Both the position numbers and the translations under genes were made by a program. Shown here piece by piece: positions 1 to 5,674 of a stretch of 6,073 nt of DNA; positions within the stretch are counted from its first letter, which is position 1, and every line of letters starts with the position of its first letter. This stretch comes from Novosphingobium sp. (GTDB lineage Bacteria; Pseudomonadota; Alphaproteobacteria; Sphingomonadales; Sphingomonadaceae). The notes under the pieces were generated by a model, which ran no database searches, was not told the DNA's origin, and saw nothing but the letters and a program-made list of their open reading frames with translations. The stretch spans positions 1 to 6,073 of the forward strand of contig VFKS01000096.1 of the NCBI GenBank assembly GCA_009885425.1. The letters are read 5' to 3'.

Positions 1-1043
1 CTGCTCAGCAGCCAGCGACCCATGCCGGACCGACCGATATTTCCGATCCCTTGCTGCGCAGCGAAGCCAAGAAAGCGGCAGTCTGGATCGGGATGGCGGC
101 GCTGCTGGCGCTGACGGTCTATCTGGCCCAGCCGCTGCTGGTGATCTTTGGCGGGATGGTATTTGCCGCGATGATCGATGGCGGCGCGCGGTTGCTCGGC
201 CGGGTGCTGCCGATCGCACGGGCCTGGCGGGTCACCCTGGTGCTGCTGTTGGCACTGGCCTTTGTGGTCTGGGTGGCGATGTTCGCCGGAACCCAGATCG
301 CCGCCGAAGCGGCGCTGTTGCCGGGCACCGTGCAGGCCCAGGCCTTCAGGCTGCTCGAATGGCTGAAAGGTCAGGGCGTCCAATTCGATATGCAATCGGT
401 CGAAAGTCTGATCGACAAGGCGGTCGGCGGGGTCAGCCAGCTGACCAGCGCGGTCGGCGGAGTGATCGGCGGATTCACCACGGCGTTTCTGATTGCCGTC
501 ATGGCGATCTACTTCGCCGCCGAGCCGCAGCTCTACAGGCGCGGGTTCGAATGGCTGTTGCCGCGCAGTGAGCGCTCTCACTTTGAAGGCACCGCAACGA
601 TCATGGGCAAGACCCTGCGCCGCTTGCTGGCCGGGCGCCTGCTGGGGATGGGCGTCGAGGGCCTTGCAACCTGGGCTCTGCTGGCAATTTATGGTGTCCC
701 CATGGCCGGCCTGCTGGGGCTGCTGACCGGGCTGCTGGCTTTCCTGCCCAATATCGGTGCGCCGATATCGGGCATTCTGATGATCCTCGTCGGGTTTTCC
801 GGCGGGGTCGATATGGGGATCTACTGCATCATCGTCTACGTCGTGGTGCAAGTGGTCGATGGCAATATCATCGTGCCGATGGTCGCCAAGAAGACCGCCG
901 ATCTGGCCCCGGCGCTGGTGCTGGGGGCGCAGCTGATCATGGGCGCGTTGTTTGGCCTGCTCGGCCTGATGCTGGCCGATCCGCTGGTGGCGATGCTCAA
1001 GGTGGCGCTGGAACGCCAGTCCGAACGCAATGAAGGCACCTGA
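1..1043 (+). CDS. AI-2E family transporter (PF01594), 5' end outside the window
   Basis: Integral membrane protein of the AI-2E/PerM/UPF0118 permease family; members export or exchange small molecules or ions, and the substrate cannot be read from sequence. Residues are counted from the TTG at 51. The N-terminal hydrophobic pair is at about 11-42, with further membrane segments near 61-80, 138-156, 205-250, 255-275 and 288-318. The family signature is clear: FLPNIGAP at 231-238, then VVQVVDGNIIVP at 265-276, then the closing LGLMLADPLVAMLK at 304-317. The loop at about 90-135 is the usual extracytoplasmic region. The TTG at 51 is probably not the start: the frame stays open to base 3 and encodes a polar lead-in (AQQPATHAGPTDISDP), so the true start is likely upstream of the window. 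The ATG at 22 is in another frame. The next gene starts 3 bases after the stop, suggesting co-transcription. Confidence 0.9.
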   Translation, partial: AQQPATHAGPTDISDPLLRSEAKKAAVWIGMAALLALTVYLAQPLLVIFGGMVFAAMIDGGARLLGRVLPIARAWRVTLVLLLALAFVVWVAMFAGTQIAAEAALLPGTVQAQAFRLLEWLKGQGVQFDMQSVESLIDKAVGGVSQLTSAVGGVIGGFTTAFLIAVMAIYFAAEPQLYRRGFEWLLPRSERSHFEGTATIMGKTLRRLLAGRLLGMGVEGLATWALLAIYGVPMAGLLGLLTGLLAFLPNIGAPISGILMILVGFSGGVDMGIYCIIVYVVVQVVDGNIIVPMVAKKTADLAPALVLGAQLIMGALFGLLGLMLADPLVAMLKVALERQSERNEGT

Positions 1044-1046
1044 AGA

Positions 1047-2159
1047 TTGGCCCGCAAGTTTCTGTACTTGATCGCGTTCTGCATTGTTCTGGTCATCGCC
1101 GGAGCGATCACTCTGGCGCTCTATCCGGCCCAGCTGACCCGGCTCAGCTTCACGCCAAGCGGCGCGTTTGAAGCGCAACCGGCGCTGAAAGCCAATGCCT
1201 ACGCCGATCCAGCGATGTGGTATGCGCGGCCGGATATGGCCGGGGCGAACCCGGTCCAGTGGCTGCCCGATGGTCTGCCAGACGGCAAAGGCTTGCCGGT
1301 CGATGCGGCGGTGTTCTTCATCCACCCAACCAGCTATCTCGACAAACGCCACTGGAACGCCCCGCCGGAAGATGCCACCGCACGCCGGATCGCGACCATC
1401 GTGGTTCGCGCTTTCGGCAGTGTGTTCAATGCCTCGCCCGATGTCTGGGCGCCGCGCTATCGGCAGGCAACATTCGGCTCGTTCGTTTCGGACGCCCCCG
1501 AAGCCAAACAGGCGCACGATCTGGCCTATGCCGATGTTGCCGAGGCGTTCGAAGCCTTTGTTGCCGCGCAGCCCGCTGGCCGCCCGATCGTAGTGGCCGG
1601 GCACAGTCAGGGCTCGCTGATCCTCAAGCGGCTGCTGACTGAAAAGGTCGCGGGCAAACCGGTCGCCCAGCGGATCGCGGCGGCCTATGTTGTCGGCTGG
1701 CTGGTCGATATCCGCCGCGACCTGCCAAGCATGGGCCTGCCGGCCTGCGCCGCGCCAGACCAATCGGGCTGCGTCATCAGTTTCCTGTCCTTCGCCGACA
1801 AGGCCGACACAGCGATGATGCGGGAATCCTACGAACGCTTTGCCGGTCGGACGGCCGGCGGCGCGCCGTCCTATCTTTGCTCCAACCCGCTGACCGGCGG
1901 GATCGGCGGCAGCGCCCCGGCCAGCGCCAACCCGGGCGCAATCGTGCCCGATATAAAATTCGAAAAGGCGCGGCTGGTCCCCGGCCTGGTCGGTGCAGCC
2001 TGTGCCCTGGACGGCAGCCTGCGGATCGGTGCAGGCCCACAGATCGGCCCGTTCGTGCTGCCCGGCGGCAACTATCACGTCTATGACTATGCGCTCTATT
2101 GGCTGCCCCTGCGGCAGGATTTTGCCCGGCGGGTGGCGGCATGGCACCAGACGCATTGA
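1047..2159 (+). CDS. DUF3089 family alpha/beta-hydrolase-like protein, membrane-anchored
   Basis: A 370-residue protein matching the DUF3089 family of uncharacterised alpha/beta-hydrolase-like proteins; substrate unknown. It begins with a basic MARK and one hydrophobic segment (about 5-26), an uncleaved anchor or signal peptide that puts the rest in the periplasm. Motifs: FFIHPTSY around His93; the nucleophile elbow GHSQG with Ser187; and NYHVYDYALYW near the C-terminus, whose His344 is the likely triad histidine. Several cysteines in the second half (CAAPDQSGC, CSNP, CALD) could form disulfides, which fits export. The start is a TTG, chosen because it restores the membrane segment and has GAAGG (1032-1036) 10 bases upstream, inside the previous gene. 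The 3' end overlaps the ruvX start by 19 bases. Family and fold are well supported; an esterase or lipase role is only inferred. Confidence 0.88.
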   Translation: MARKFLYLIAFCIVLVIAGAITLALYPAQLTRLSFTPSGAFEAQPALKANAYADPAMWYARPDMAGANPVQWLPDGLPDGKGLPVDAAVFFIHPTSYLDKRHWNAPPEDATARRIATIVVRAFGSVFNASPDVWAPRYRQATFGSFVSDAPEAKQAHDLAYADVAEAFEAFVAAQPAGRPIVVAGHSQGSLILKRLLTEKVAGKPVAQRIAAAYVVGWLVDIRRDLPSMGLPACAAPDQSGCVISFLSFADKADTAMMRESYERFAGRTAGGAPSYLCSNPLTGGIGGSAPASANPGAIVPDIKFEKARLVPGLVGAACALDGSLRIGAGPQIGPFVLPGGNYHVYDYALYWLPLRQDFARRVAAWHQTH

Positions 2160-2626
2160 TCACCACCAGCGCTGCTGAACTCCGGGTGGCCCTGCCCCAA
2201 GGCGGGGCCTTGCTCGGACTTGACCTCGGCACTCAGACCATCGGCACCGCGTTCTGCGATCCCAGCTGGATGTTCGCCTCCCCCGGCAAGACGCTGAAGC
2301 GCGGCAAGTTCGGCGCAGACCGGGTGGCTCTGGCCGCACTGGTGGCAGAGCGCAGCGTCAAGGGCCTGGTCATCGGGCTGCCGATTAACATGGACGGCAG
2401 CGAAGGCCCGCGTTGCCAATCGAGCCGGGCCTATGCCCGCAATGTATCGGCCGCCTTGACGCTGCCAATCCTGCTGTGGGACGAACGCTGGTCGACCGCC
2501 AGCGCCGAACGCGGGCTGATCGATCAGGATATGAGCCGGGCCAAGCGAGCCACCCGGATCGATTCGGCGGCGGCGGCGGTGATTTTGCAGGCCGCGCTGG
2601 ATGCGTTGGTCGGGGGTTTTGGCTAG
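2141..2626 (+). CDS. ruvX: RuvX/YqgF family putative Holliday-junction resolvase / pre-16S rRNA nuclease
   Basis: A 161-residue cytoplasmic RNase H-fold protein of the YqgF/RuvX family, which is linked to Holliday-junction resolution and, in E. coli, to 16S rRNA 5'-end maturation. All signatures are present: GLDLGTQTIG with Asp28, GLPINMDGSEGP (79-90), WDERWST with Glu115, and RIDSAAAAVIL with Asp141. Asp28, Glu115 and Asp141 form the expected acidic metal site. The ATG at 2141 is preferred over an in-frame TTG at 2099, because the extension would lie wholly inside the DUF3089 gene and the family starts shortly before the first strand. Only a weak purine-rich stretch (GGGTGG) precedes the ATG, so translation may be coupled to the upstream gene, which it overlaps by 19 bases. 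A GGC repeat near 2566 encodes the AAAA run. Confidence 0.93.
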   Translation: MAPDALITTSAAELRVALPQGGALLGLDLGTQTIGTAFCDPSWMFASPGKTLKRGKFGADRVALAALVAERSVKGLVIGLPINMDGSEGPRCQSSRAYARNVSAALTLPILLWDERWSTASAERGLIDQDMSRAKRATRIDSAAAAVILQAALDALVGGFG

Positions 2627-2633
2627 ACCTGTT

Positions 2634-2651
2634 CTTCCCCCTTGGGGGAGG
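2634..2651. terminator. GC-rich hairpin between convergent genes, possible terminator
   Basis: In the 28-base gap between the ruvX stop and the opposing gene's stop lies CTTCCCCC-TT-GGGGGAGG. It can form a stem of up to 8 pairs, one a G-U wobble; the innermost pair would open to give a normal loop. The position between converging genes suits a bidirectional terminator. There is no clear U-run on either side, so a classical intrinsic terminator is not certain. Confidence 0.4.
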
Positions 2652-2654
2652 AAT

Positions 2655-3554
2655 TCAGACCAGCTCTGCCCGCCGCGCCTTTGCTTCCATCGCCACCAAC
2701 CGGCTGCCCGCCGCTTCTGCATCGCGCCACAAAGCATCGCGCGCCGCCACTTCAGTCTCGCGTCCAGCGAGGGCATCCCACGCCGCTAGCCGGAGCCGGT
2801 CGCTGGGGTGTTGGCGCGCAAAGCGGTGCGCCAGATCGAGCGCTTCGGCGCTGCCCAAGGCCACCGCGACTTTCAGGAAGGCCTCGCTCGGCCCCGGCGA
2901 GATGATGCCGCCGATCTCGCCCCGTTCCAGATCGAAACGGTACTGATCGAGCCAGCCCTGCGCCCCGGTGGTCTGCATGATGTTGAGCGAGACCGAGAGC
3001 GAATCCGCCGCGCCTTGAGCATGGACATCGCGGTGCGCGCGGTAGAGCATGATCTTGCCCTGTTTGAGCCGCGACCGCTCGATGAATTTGAGCGATGGCA
3101 CCGCCTCGCCGCAATAGCCGGTCACGGCCTGATAATCGTACTCGTAATAGTCACTCCAATAGCCCGGCCCAAAATAGCCGAGCGTCAGGAAGTTGAAATT
3201 GTGGTCGTGCGGCAGCCCCAGCACAAAGGCATCGCCGCCGCTGGCCCGGGCCATATAATCACTCGCCGCGGGCCAGATATTGGCGCGGATGAAGAACTGG
3301 CCATTGGGCGGGGCCAGCATGATCACTTGCGGGCCATAGGCATTGTCCAGCACATCATCGCGGTGGCGCTGGGCCAGCTCGGCAATCAGGATATCGCCTA
3401 GAAAGGTCTGGTCATTGCCCAGTCGCCGCAGCCAGGTGGCGGCGTGGAGCAGGCTTTCATCCTGCTCCGGATCGAACCCGAACGCAGCCAGCGCTGCACC
3501 CACGTCGGCCAGCGAGGCCTTCCGACCATCGGCAACATCAATCACTCGGGGCAT
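2655..3554 (-). CDS. Cupin-like putative metal-dependent oxygenase with HEAT-like tail; third gene of the peptide cassette
   Basis: A 299-residue protein of no family I can name with certainty; I recall close relatives in sphingomonads being auto-labelled 'transposase', which nothing here supports. An N-terminal helical part (1-75) precedes a beta-rich core. The core carries LPHDHNFNF (His116, His118), a Tyr/Glu-rich stretch GYWSDYYEYDY (131-141), then GKIMLYRAHRDVH (His174, His178). HxH followed by later histidines after a glycine turn is what a cupin or Fe(II)-type site looks like. Residues about 223-299 are amphipathic helices resembling HEAT repeats. The ATG at 3554 is chosen because AGGAG sits 7 bases upstream; a TTG-type extension to 3656 would lie inside the preceding gene and lacks that support. 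Its start overlaps the preceding gene by 13 bases, implying coupled translation. Oxygenase activity is inferred. Confidence 0.75.
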   Translation of the reverse strand: MPRVIDVADGRKASLADVGAALAAFGFDPEQDESLLHAATWLRRLGNDQTFLGDILIAELAQRHRDDVLDNAYGPQVIMLAPPNGQFFIRANIWPAASDYMARASGGDAFVLGLPHDHNFNFLTLGYFGPGYWSDYYEYDYQAVTGYCGEAVPSLKFIERSRLKQGKIMLYRAHRDVHAQGAADSLSVSLNIMQTTGAQGWLDQYRFDLERGEIGGIISPGPSEAFLKVAVALGSAEALDLAHRFARQHPSDRLRLAAWDALAGRETEVAARDALWRDAEAAGSRLVAMEAKARRAELV

Positions 3555-4519
3555 GGGCCGGCTCCTGATAGTTGGGGGTAGCTTTCGAGCAGCTGCGCGC
3601 GCAACGCTCCGGCCTGAGCGGCCAGTGGATCGCCAGCGTCGCAGGCGATCCGGCACAGTGCAGCAAACCCTGCCGCGCTATCCAGCGCAAGACATTCGCG
3701 CAGCGCCTGCCAGCGCAGCGAAATGCTGCCGTGTTCCTCCGCCATAGCGGCCAGCAAGGGCGCGGCATCGGTGCGGCCCATCCGGCCGAGCAGCGCCGCG
3801 CTTAATTCCAACCGGCTATCACGTGGGCACCCGGCGGCCTGATGAACCAGCGCCCCATCGGACAACCGGTATTCGCGGGTCACTTGCGCGGTGCTGGTCC
3901 GGCGTTGCAGCTTGAGCGTTACCAATTGCGCCGGGACCCGCTGCAGCAACTGCGCTTCGGCAGTGCCAATGCGGTGCCGGATCGAACCGGGCTGAAGAGT
4001 GATCGGCTCGCAGACCAGATCGGCGCCATCCGGCCGCTGCGCCACAATCCGCACCCGGATCGCATCGGCAGTTCCGGCCAAGACCCGCTCAAGCGTATCG
4101 GTCGGCGGGAAGACCGCGGAGACCGGCGCCGGTTTTCGGGCAAGGCCCGCCCCGTCGAATACTTGCAGCACCAGCGTGGCGGCGGCGTGCCGGGCGATCA
4201 TCAAGGACGAAAATGTCCGATCGGTCGAATAACGCAGCGGCATCTGGCTCAAAGGCTCAGCCGCAAGGCTACCCAGCAGCCGTGCGATCAGATCGCCGGT
4301 GAACTGCGCCGCGCTCTGATCATCTGGCGCGAACAGCGCTGACAGCAGCGGCAAATCGTCTAGACTCGCGCCGCCGGCAAATCGCGCCACCTCGTCTTCG
4401 GCCTGCAGCCCCGGTCCGGACATGCGCCAGTGGTCATAGACCTCGCGGAGGTCGGCCTGTGCTTGGCGCTGCGGAGTGTCATACACCCGCAGCGCCTGCA
4501 GTTCCGGTCGAATAAGCAT
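3542..4519 (-). CDS. Diverged, ligand-less paralogue of the cupin-like protein; second gene of the peptide cassette
   Basis: A 325-residue protein not recognised as a named family. By eye it aligns with the downstream 299-residue protein. FTGDLIARLL (73-82) matches FLGDILIAEL (51-60). Residues 175-218 align without gaps to 163-206, sharing the Leu-x2-Gly-x-Ile turn, alternating Val/Leu strand residues and a Tyr-Arg. The C-terminal helices from Gly248 align with those from Gly234, with about 30% identity over some 30 residues. The histidines aligned in the partner (174, 178) are Thr186 and Gln190 here, and no HxH is present, so metal catalysis looks lost. A pseudo-enzyme, scaffold or peptide-binding partner is a reasonable guess. 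ATG at 4519 has AAGGGA 8 bases upstream and lies 14 bases after the peptide stop. There is no signal peptide or membrane segment, so it is probably cytoplasmic. Confidence 0.72.
   Translation of the reverse strand: MLIRPELQALRVYDTPQRQAQADLREVYDHWRMSGPGLQAEDEVARFAGGASLDDLPLLSALFAPDDQSAAQFTGDLIARLLGSLAAEPLSQMPLRYSTDRTFSSLMIARHAAATLVLQVFDGAGLARKPAPVSAVFPPTDTLERVLAGTADAIRVRIVAQRPDGADLVCEPITLQPGSIRHRIGTAEAQLLQRVPAQLVTLKLQRRTSTAQVTREYRLSDGALVHQAAGCPRDSRLELSAALLGRMGRTDAAPLLAAMAEEHGSISLRWQALRECLALDSAAGFAALCRIACDAGDPLAAQAGALRAQLLESYPQLSGAGPCPE
3562..3566 (-). promoter_or_regulatory. Ribosome binding site deciding the start of the cupin-like gene
   Basis: AGGAG on the minus strand, 7 bases before the ATG ending at 3554 and inside the 3' end of the preceding gene. 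It supports the 299-residue start over longer upstream alternatives. Confidence 0.75.
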
Positions 4520-4527
4520 CCGGAACG

Positions 4528-4533
4528 TCCCTT
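4528..4533 (-). promoter_or_regulatory. Ribosome binding site of the ligand-less paralogue
   Basis: AAGGGA on the minus strand, 8 bases before the ATG ending at 4519 and directly after the peptide gene's TGA. It supports this start and the operon arrangement. Confidence 0.7.
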
Positions 4534-4686
4534 TCAGGGGATCAAAACATCATAGACATAGGTCATGATATTGACGACCGAATCGTCCGATTCCATCGCG
4601 CGGATCGGATTCGCGAGACTGCCGAATACGCCGGTCAGCGTATCGAGGTCTGGCAAAGCAGAGAGATCAATCTTGGGCAGATTCAT
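4534..4686 (-). CDS. 50-residue acidic small protein, candidate peptide substrate/precursor; first gene of the cassette
   Basis: A short protein with no recognised family name, beginning MNLPKIDLSALPDLD. The N-terminal half has two LPxxDL-like units (LPKIDL, LPDLDT), then a GVFGS turn (19-23) and Asn26-Pro27. The C-terminal third starts at SDDS (33-36) and becomes beta-branched and aromatic, with VVNIMTYVYDVLIP at 37-50. It has seven acidic and two basic residues and no Cys, His or Trp. There is no signal peptide or membrane segment. The ATG at 4686 is chosen because AGGGGA lies 6 bases upstream; an in-frame TTG at 4749 would add 21 unrelated residues. It is the promoter-proximal gene, 14 bases ahead of two paralogous cupin-like genes. 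That layout resembles a precursor followed by its tailoring proteins, but it could equally be a small structural partner. Coding status is well supported; the role is inferred. Confidence 0.72.
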   Translation of the reverse strand: MNLPKIDLSALPDLDTLTGVFGSLANPIRAMESDDSVVNIMTYVYDVLIP

Positions 4687-4692
4687 GGCACT

Positions 4693-4698
4693 TCCCCT
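4693..4698 (-). promoter_or_regulatory. Ribosome binding site of the small peptide gene
   Basis: AGGGGA on the minus strand with a 6-base spacer to the ATG ending at 4686. This is a strong signal for such a short gene, and it decides the 50-residue start. Confidence 0.75.
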
Positions 4699-4703
4699 GT
4701 GAA

Positions 4704-4731
4704 CCAGCAGAGCACCATGCCCTCTGGCTGG
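4704..4731 (-). promoter_or_regulatory. Hairpin in the 5' leader of the peptide operon
   Basis: On the minus strand CCAGC-(C)-AGAG, a 9-base loop, then CTCT-GCTGG form a 9-pair stem with one bulged base. It ends 5 bases before the Shine-Dalgarno of the peptide gene. Placement in the leader suggests a role in mRNA stability or translation initiation. It has no U-run, so it is not an obvious attenuator. The structure was found by eye; no folding energy was computed. Confidence 0.4.
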
Positions 4732-4762
4732 GCCGGACAAGGGCAGCAAAGATCGTGGTTGG

Positions 4763-4783
4763 TGAAATTAAAAGATTGTAATG
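4763..4783. promoter_or_regulatory. AT-rich island in the divergent intergenic region, probable promoter area
   Basis: The 125-base gap between the divergent peptide operon and thioesterase genes is GC-rich except for this stretch, TGAAATTAAAAGATTGTAATG. It contains TACAAT on the minus strand (4775-4780) and TGTAAT on the plus strand (4777-4782), either of which could be a -10 element. No convincing -35 box at 16-18 bases was found for either direction. Both operons most plausibly start transcription here. Confidence 0.35.
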
Positions 4784-4811
4784 CCGGTGCCTGTTCAGCA
4801 CAGAACCCGGC

Positions 4812-5279
4812 ATGACCGAGCCCAAAAGCCTGCAAGACCTGCCATCTGAATTCGTGTTCGATCCGGCCCGCGCGTCAAAGATGATGACCCGCCACGGCCA
4901 CGGCGGCTGGCTGGGGCTGAGCTATCACGCCCACGGCGAAGACTGGGTCGAACTGGCGCTGCCCTGGCGCGCCGATCTGGCCGGGGTGGCGGAAACCGGC
5001 GTGCTCGCCTCTGGCCCGATCATCAGCATGATGGACAACGCCACCTCGATGGCGGTCTGGACTGCGGCCAAACGGTTTACTCCGCACGTCACACTGGACC
5101 TGAGGGTCGACTATATGCGGGCGGCCGTGCCGGGCCGGACCGTGATCGGCCGGGGCGAGTGTTACAAGCTGACCCGCACGATCAGTTTTATCCGCGGCAT
5201 CGCCTATGACGAAGACCCGGAGGACCCCGTGGCCCACGTGATTGGCACTTTTATGGCCAGCCATGGAACCTACCTGTGA
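4812..5279 (+). CDS. PaaI-family hotdog-fold thioesterase, first of a tandem pair
   Basis: A 155-residue hotdog-fold protein of the PaaI/4HBT acyl-CoA thioesterase type, probably cytoplasmic; the acyl-CoA substrate is unknown. The central helix reads ASGPIISMMDNATSMAV (66-82), with Asp75 at the usual catalytic acid position. The usual His-Gly-Gly before the helix is replaced by Ala-Ser-Gly. The following strand TLDLRVDYMRAAVPGRTV (94-111) is typical of the family. The N-terminal 30 residues are a longer lead-in than in its neighbour. The ATG has no obvious Shine-Dalgarno, which is odd given the good ones across the intergenic region; no better in-frame start is visible. Its stop overlaps the GTG of the next thioesterase (GTGA), so the two are translated as a unit and may form a heteromer. 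Confidence 0.85.
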   Translation: MTEPKSLQDLPSEFVFDPARASKMMTRHGHGGWLGLSYHAHGEDWVELALPWRADLAGVAETGVLASGPIISMMDNATSMAVWTAAKRFTPHVTLDLRVDYMRAAVPGRTVIGRGECYKLTRTISFIRGIAYDEDPEDPVAHVIGTFMASHGTYL

Positions 5280-5674
5280 TCAGCGCAGGACTTTCACCCT
5301 ATGCCCAGGCGCTGGGCATCGACATCGACCATGACGAGAATGGTCAGCCGGTCCTGTTCGTCGATTTCTCTGACCGCATTCAGGGCCGCCCCGGCTATCT
5401 CCATGGCGGCGCGATGAGCGGGCTGATGGAAATGGCCGGGATCGCGGCGCTTCAGGCCGAACTTGCCCAACGCGCCGAAACGGTGCGGCTAAAGCCGGTC
5501 AACGTCCAAGTGGAATTCATGCGCGGCGGGACCGAGCAGCGCACTTTTGCTTGTGGCAGCGTAACCCGCGCCGGACGGCGGGTGGCACTGGTCAATGTCG
5601 AGGCCTGGCAGGATGATCGGAGCAAACCGATCGCGCTGGCGCAAATGAAAATCCTGCTCAGCCCCGCCGAATGA
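5276..5674 (+). CDS. PaaI-family hotdog-fold thioesterase, second of a tandem pair
   Basis: A 132-residue single-domain hotdog protein of PaaI/4HBT type, expected to hydrolyse acyl-CoA thioesters. The signature is complete: YLHGGAMSGLMEMAGIAAL (41-59) with His43-Gly44-Gly45 and Glu52 in the catalytic acid position, followed by KPVNVQVEFMRGGTEQRT (73-90). The start is a GTG overlapping the upstream TGA by four bases; no in-frame ATG precedes the conserved core, and only a weak GGAA is upstream, so coupling to the first thioesterase is likely. It has the HGG motif that its partner lacks. The last 17 bases overlap the 3' end of the opposing siroheme synthase gene. Substrate is unknown. Confidence 0.87.
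   Translation: MISAGLSPYAQALGIDIDHDENGQPVLFVDFSDRIQGRPGYLHGGAMSGLMEMAGIAALQAELAQRAETVRLKPVNVQVEFMRGGTEQRTFACGSVTRAGRRVALVNVEAWQDDRSKPIALAQMKILLSPAE

Noticed and set aside
2560..2583. GGC trinucleotide run in ruvX
   Set aside because: It encodes the Ala run next to catalytic Asp141, a normal result of GC-rich codon choice and not a functional repeat.
2096..2776. 226-codon minus-strand ORF covering ruvX
   Set aside because: It spans ruvX and the convergent gap antisense; the ruvX frame has all family motifs.
2808..3401. 197-codon plus-strand ORF opposite the cupin-like gene
   Set aside because: Shadow of the minus-strand gene in GC-rich DNA: no recognisable domain, no good Shine-Dalgarno, while the minus-strand frame has motifs and a good start.
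3555..3656. Upstream extension of the cupin-like protein by 34 residues
   Set aside because: The extension is Arg/Ser/Pro-rich, lies inside the preceding gene, and the AGGAG site points to the ATG at 3554.
3842..4342. 166-codon plus-strand ORF opposite the ligand-less paralogue
   Set aside because: Arg/Gln/Gly-rich composition typical of antisense shadow reading; no motif or start signal.
2655..4519. Possible transposon, prompted by a remembered 'transposase' label for similar proteins
   Set aside because: No terminal inverted repeats, target-site duplication, DDE motif or composition shift is visible, and the genes sit in a tidy operon.
4687..4749. 21-residue N-terminal extension of the small peptide from a TTG
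   Set aside because: The Shine-Dalgarno and leader hairpin would lie inside the coding region; the composition differs from the rest and the ATG at 4686 has ideal spacing.
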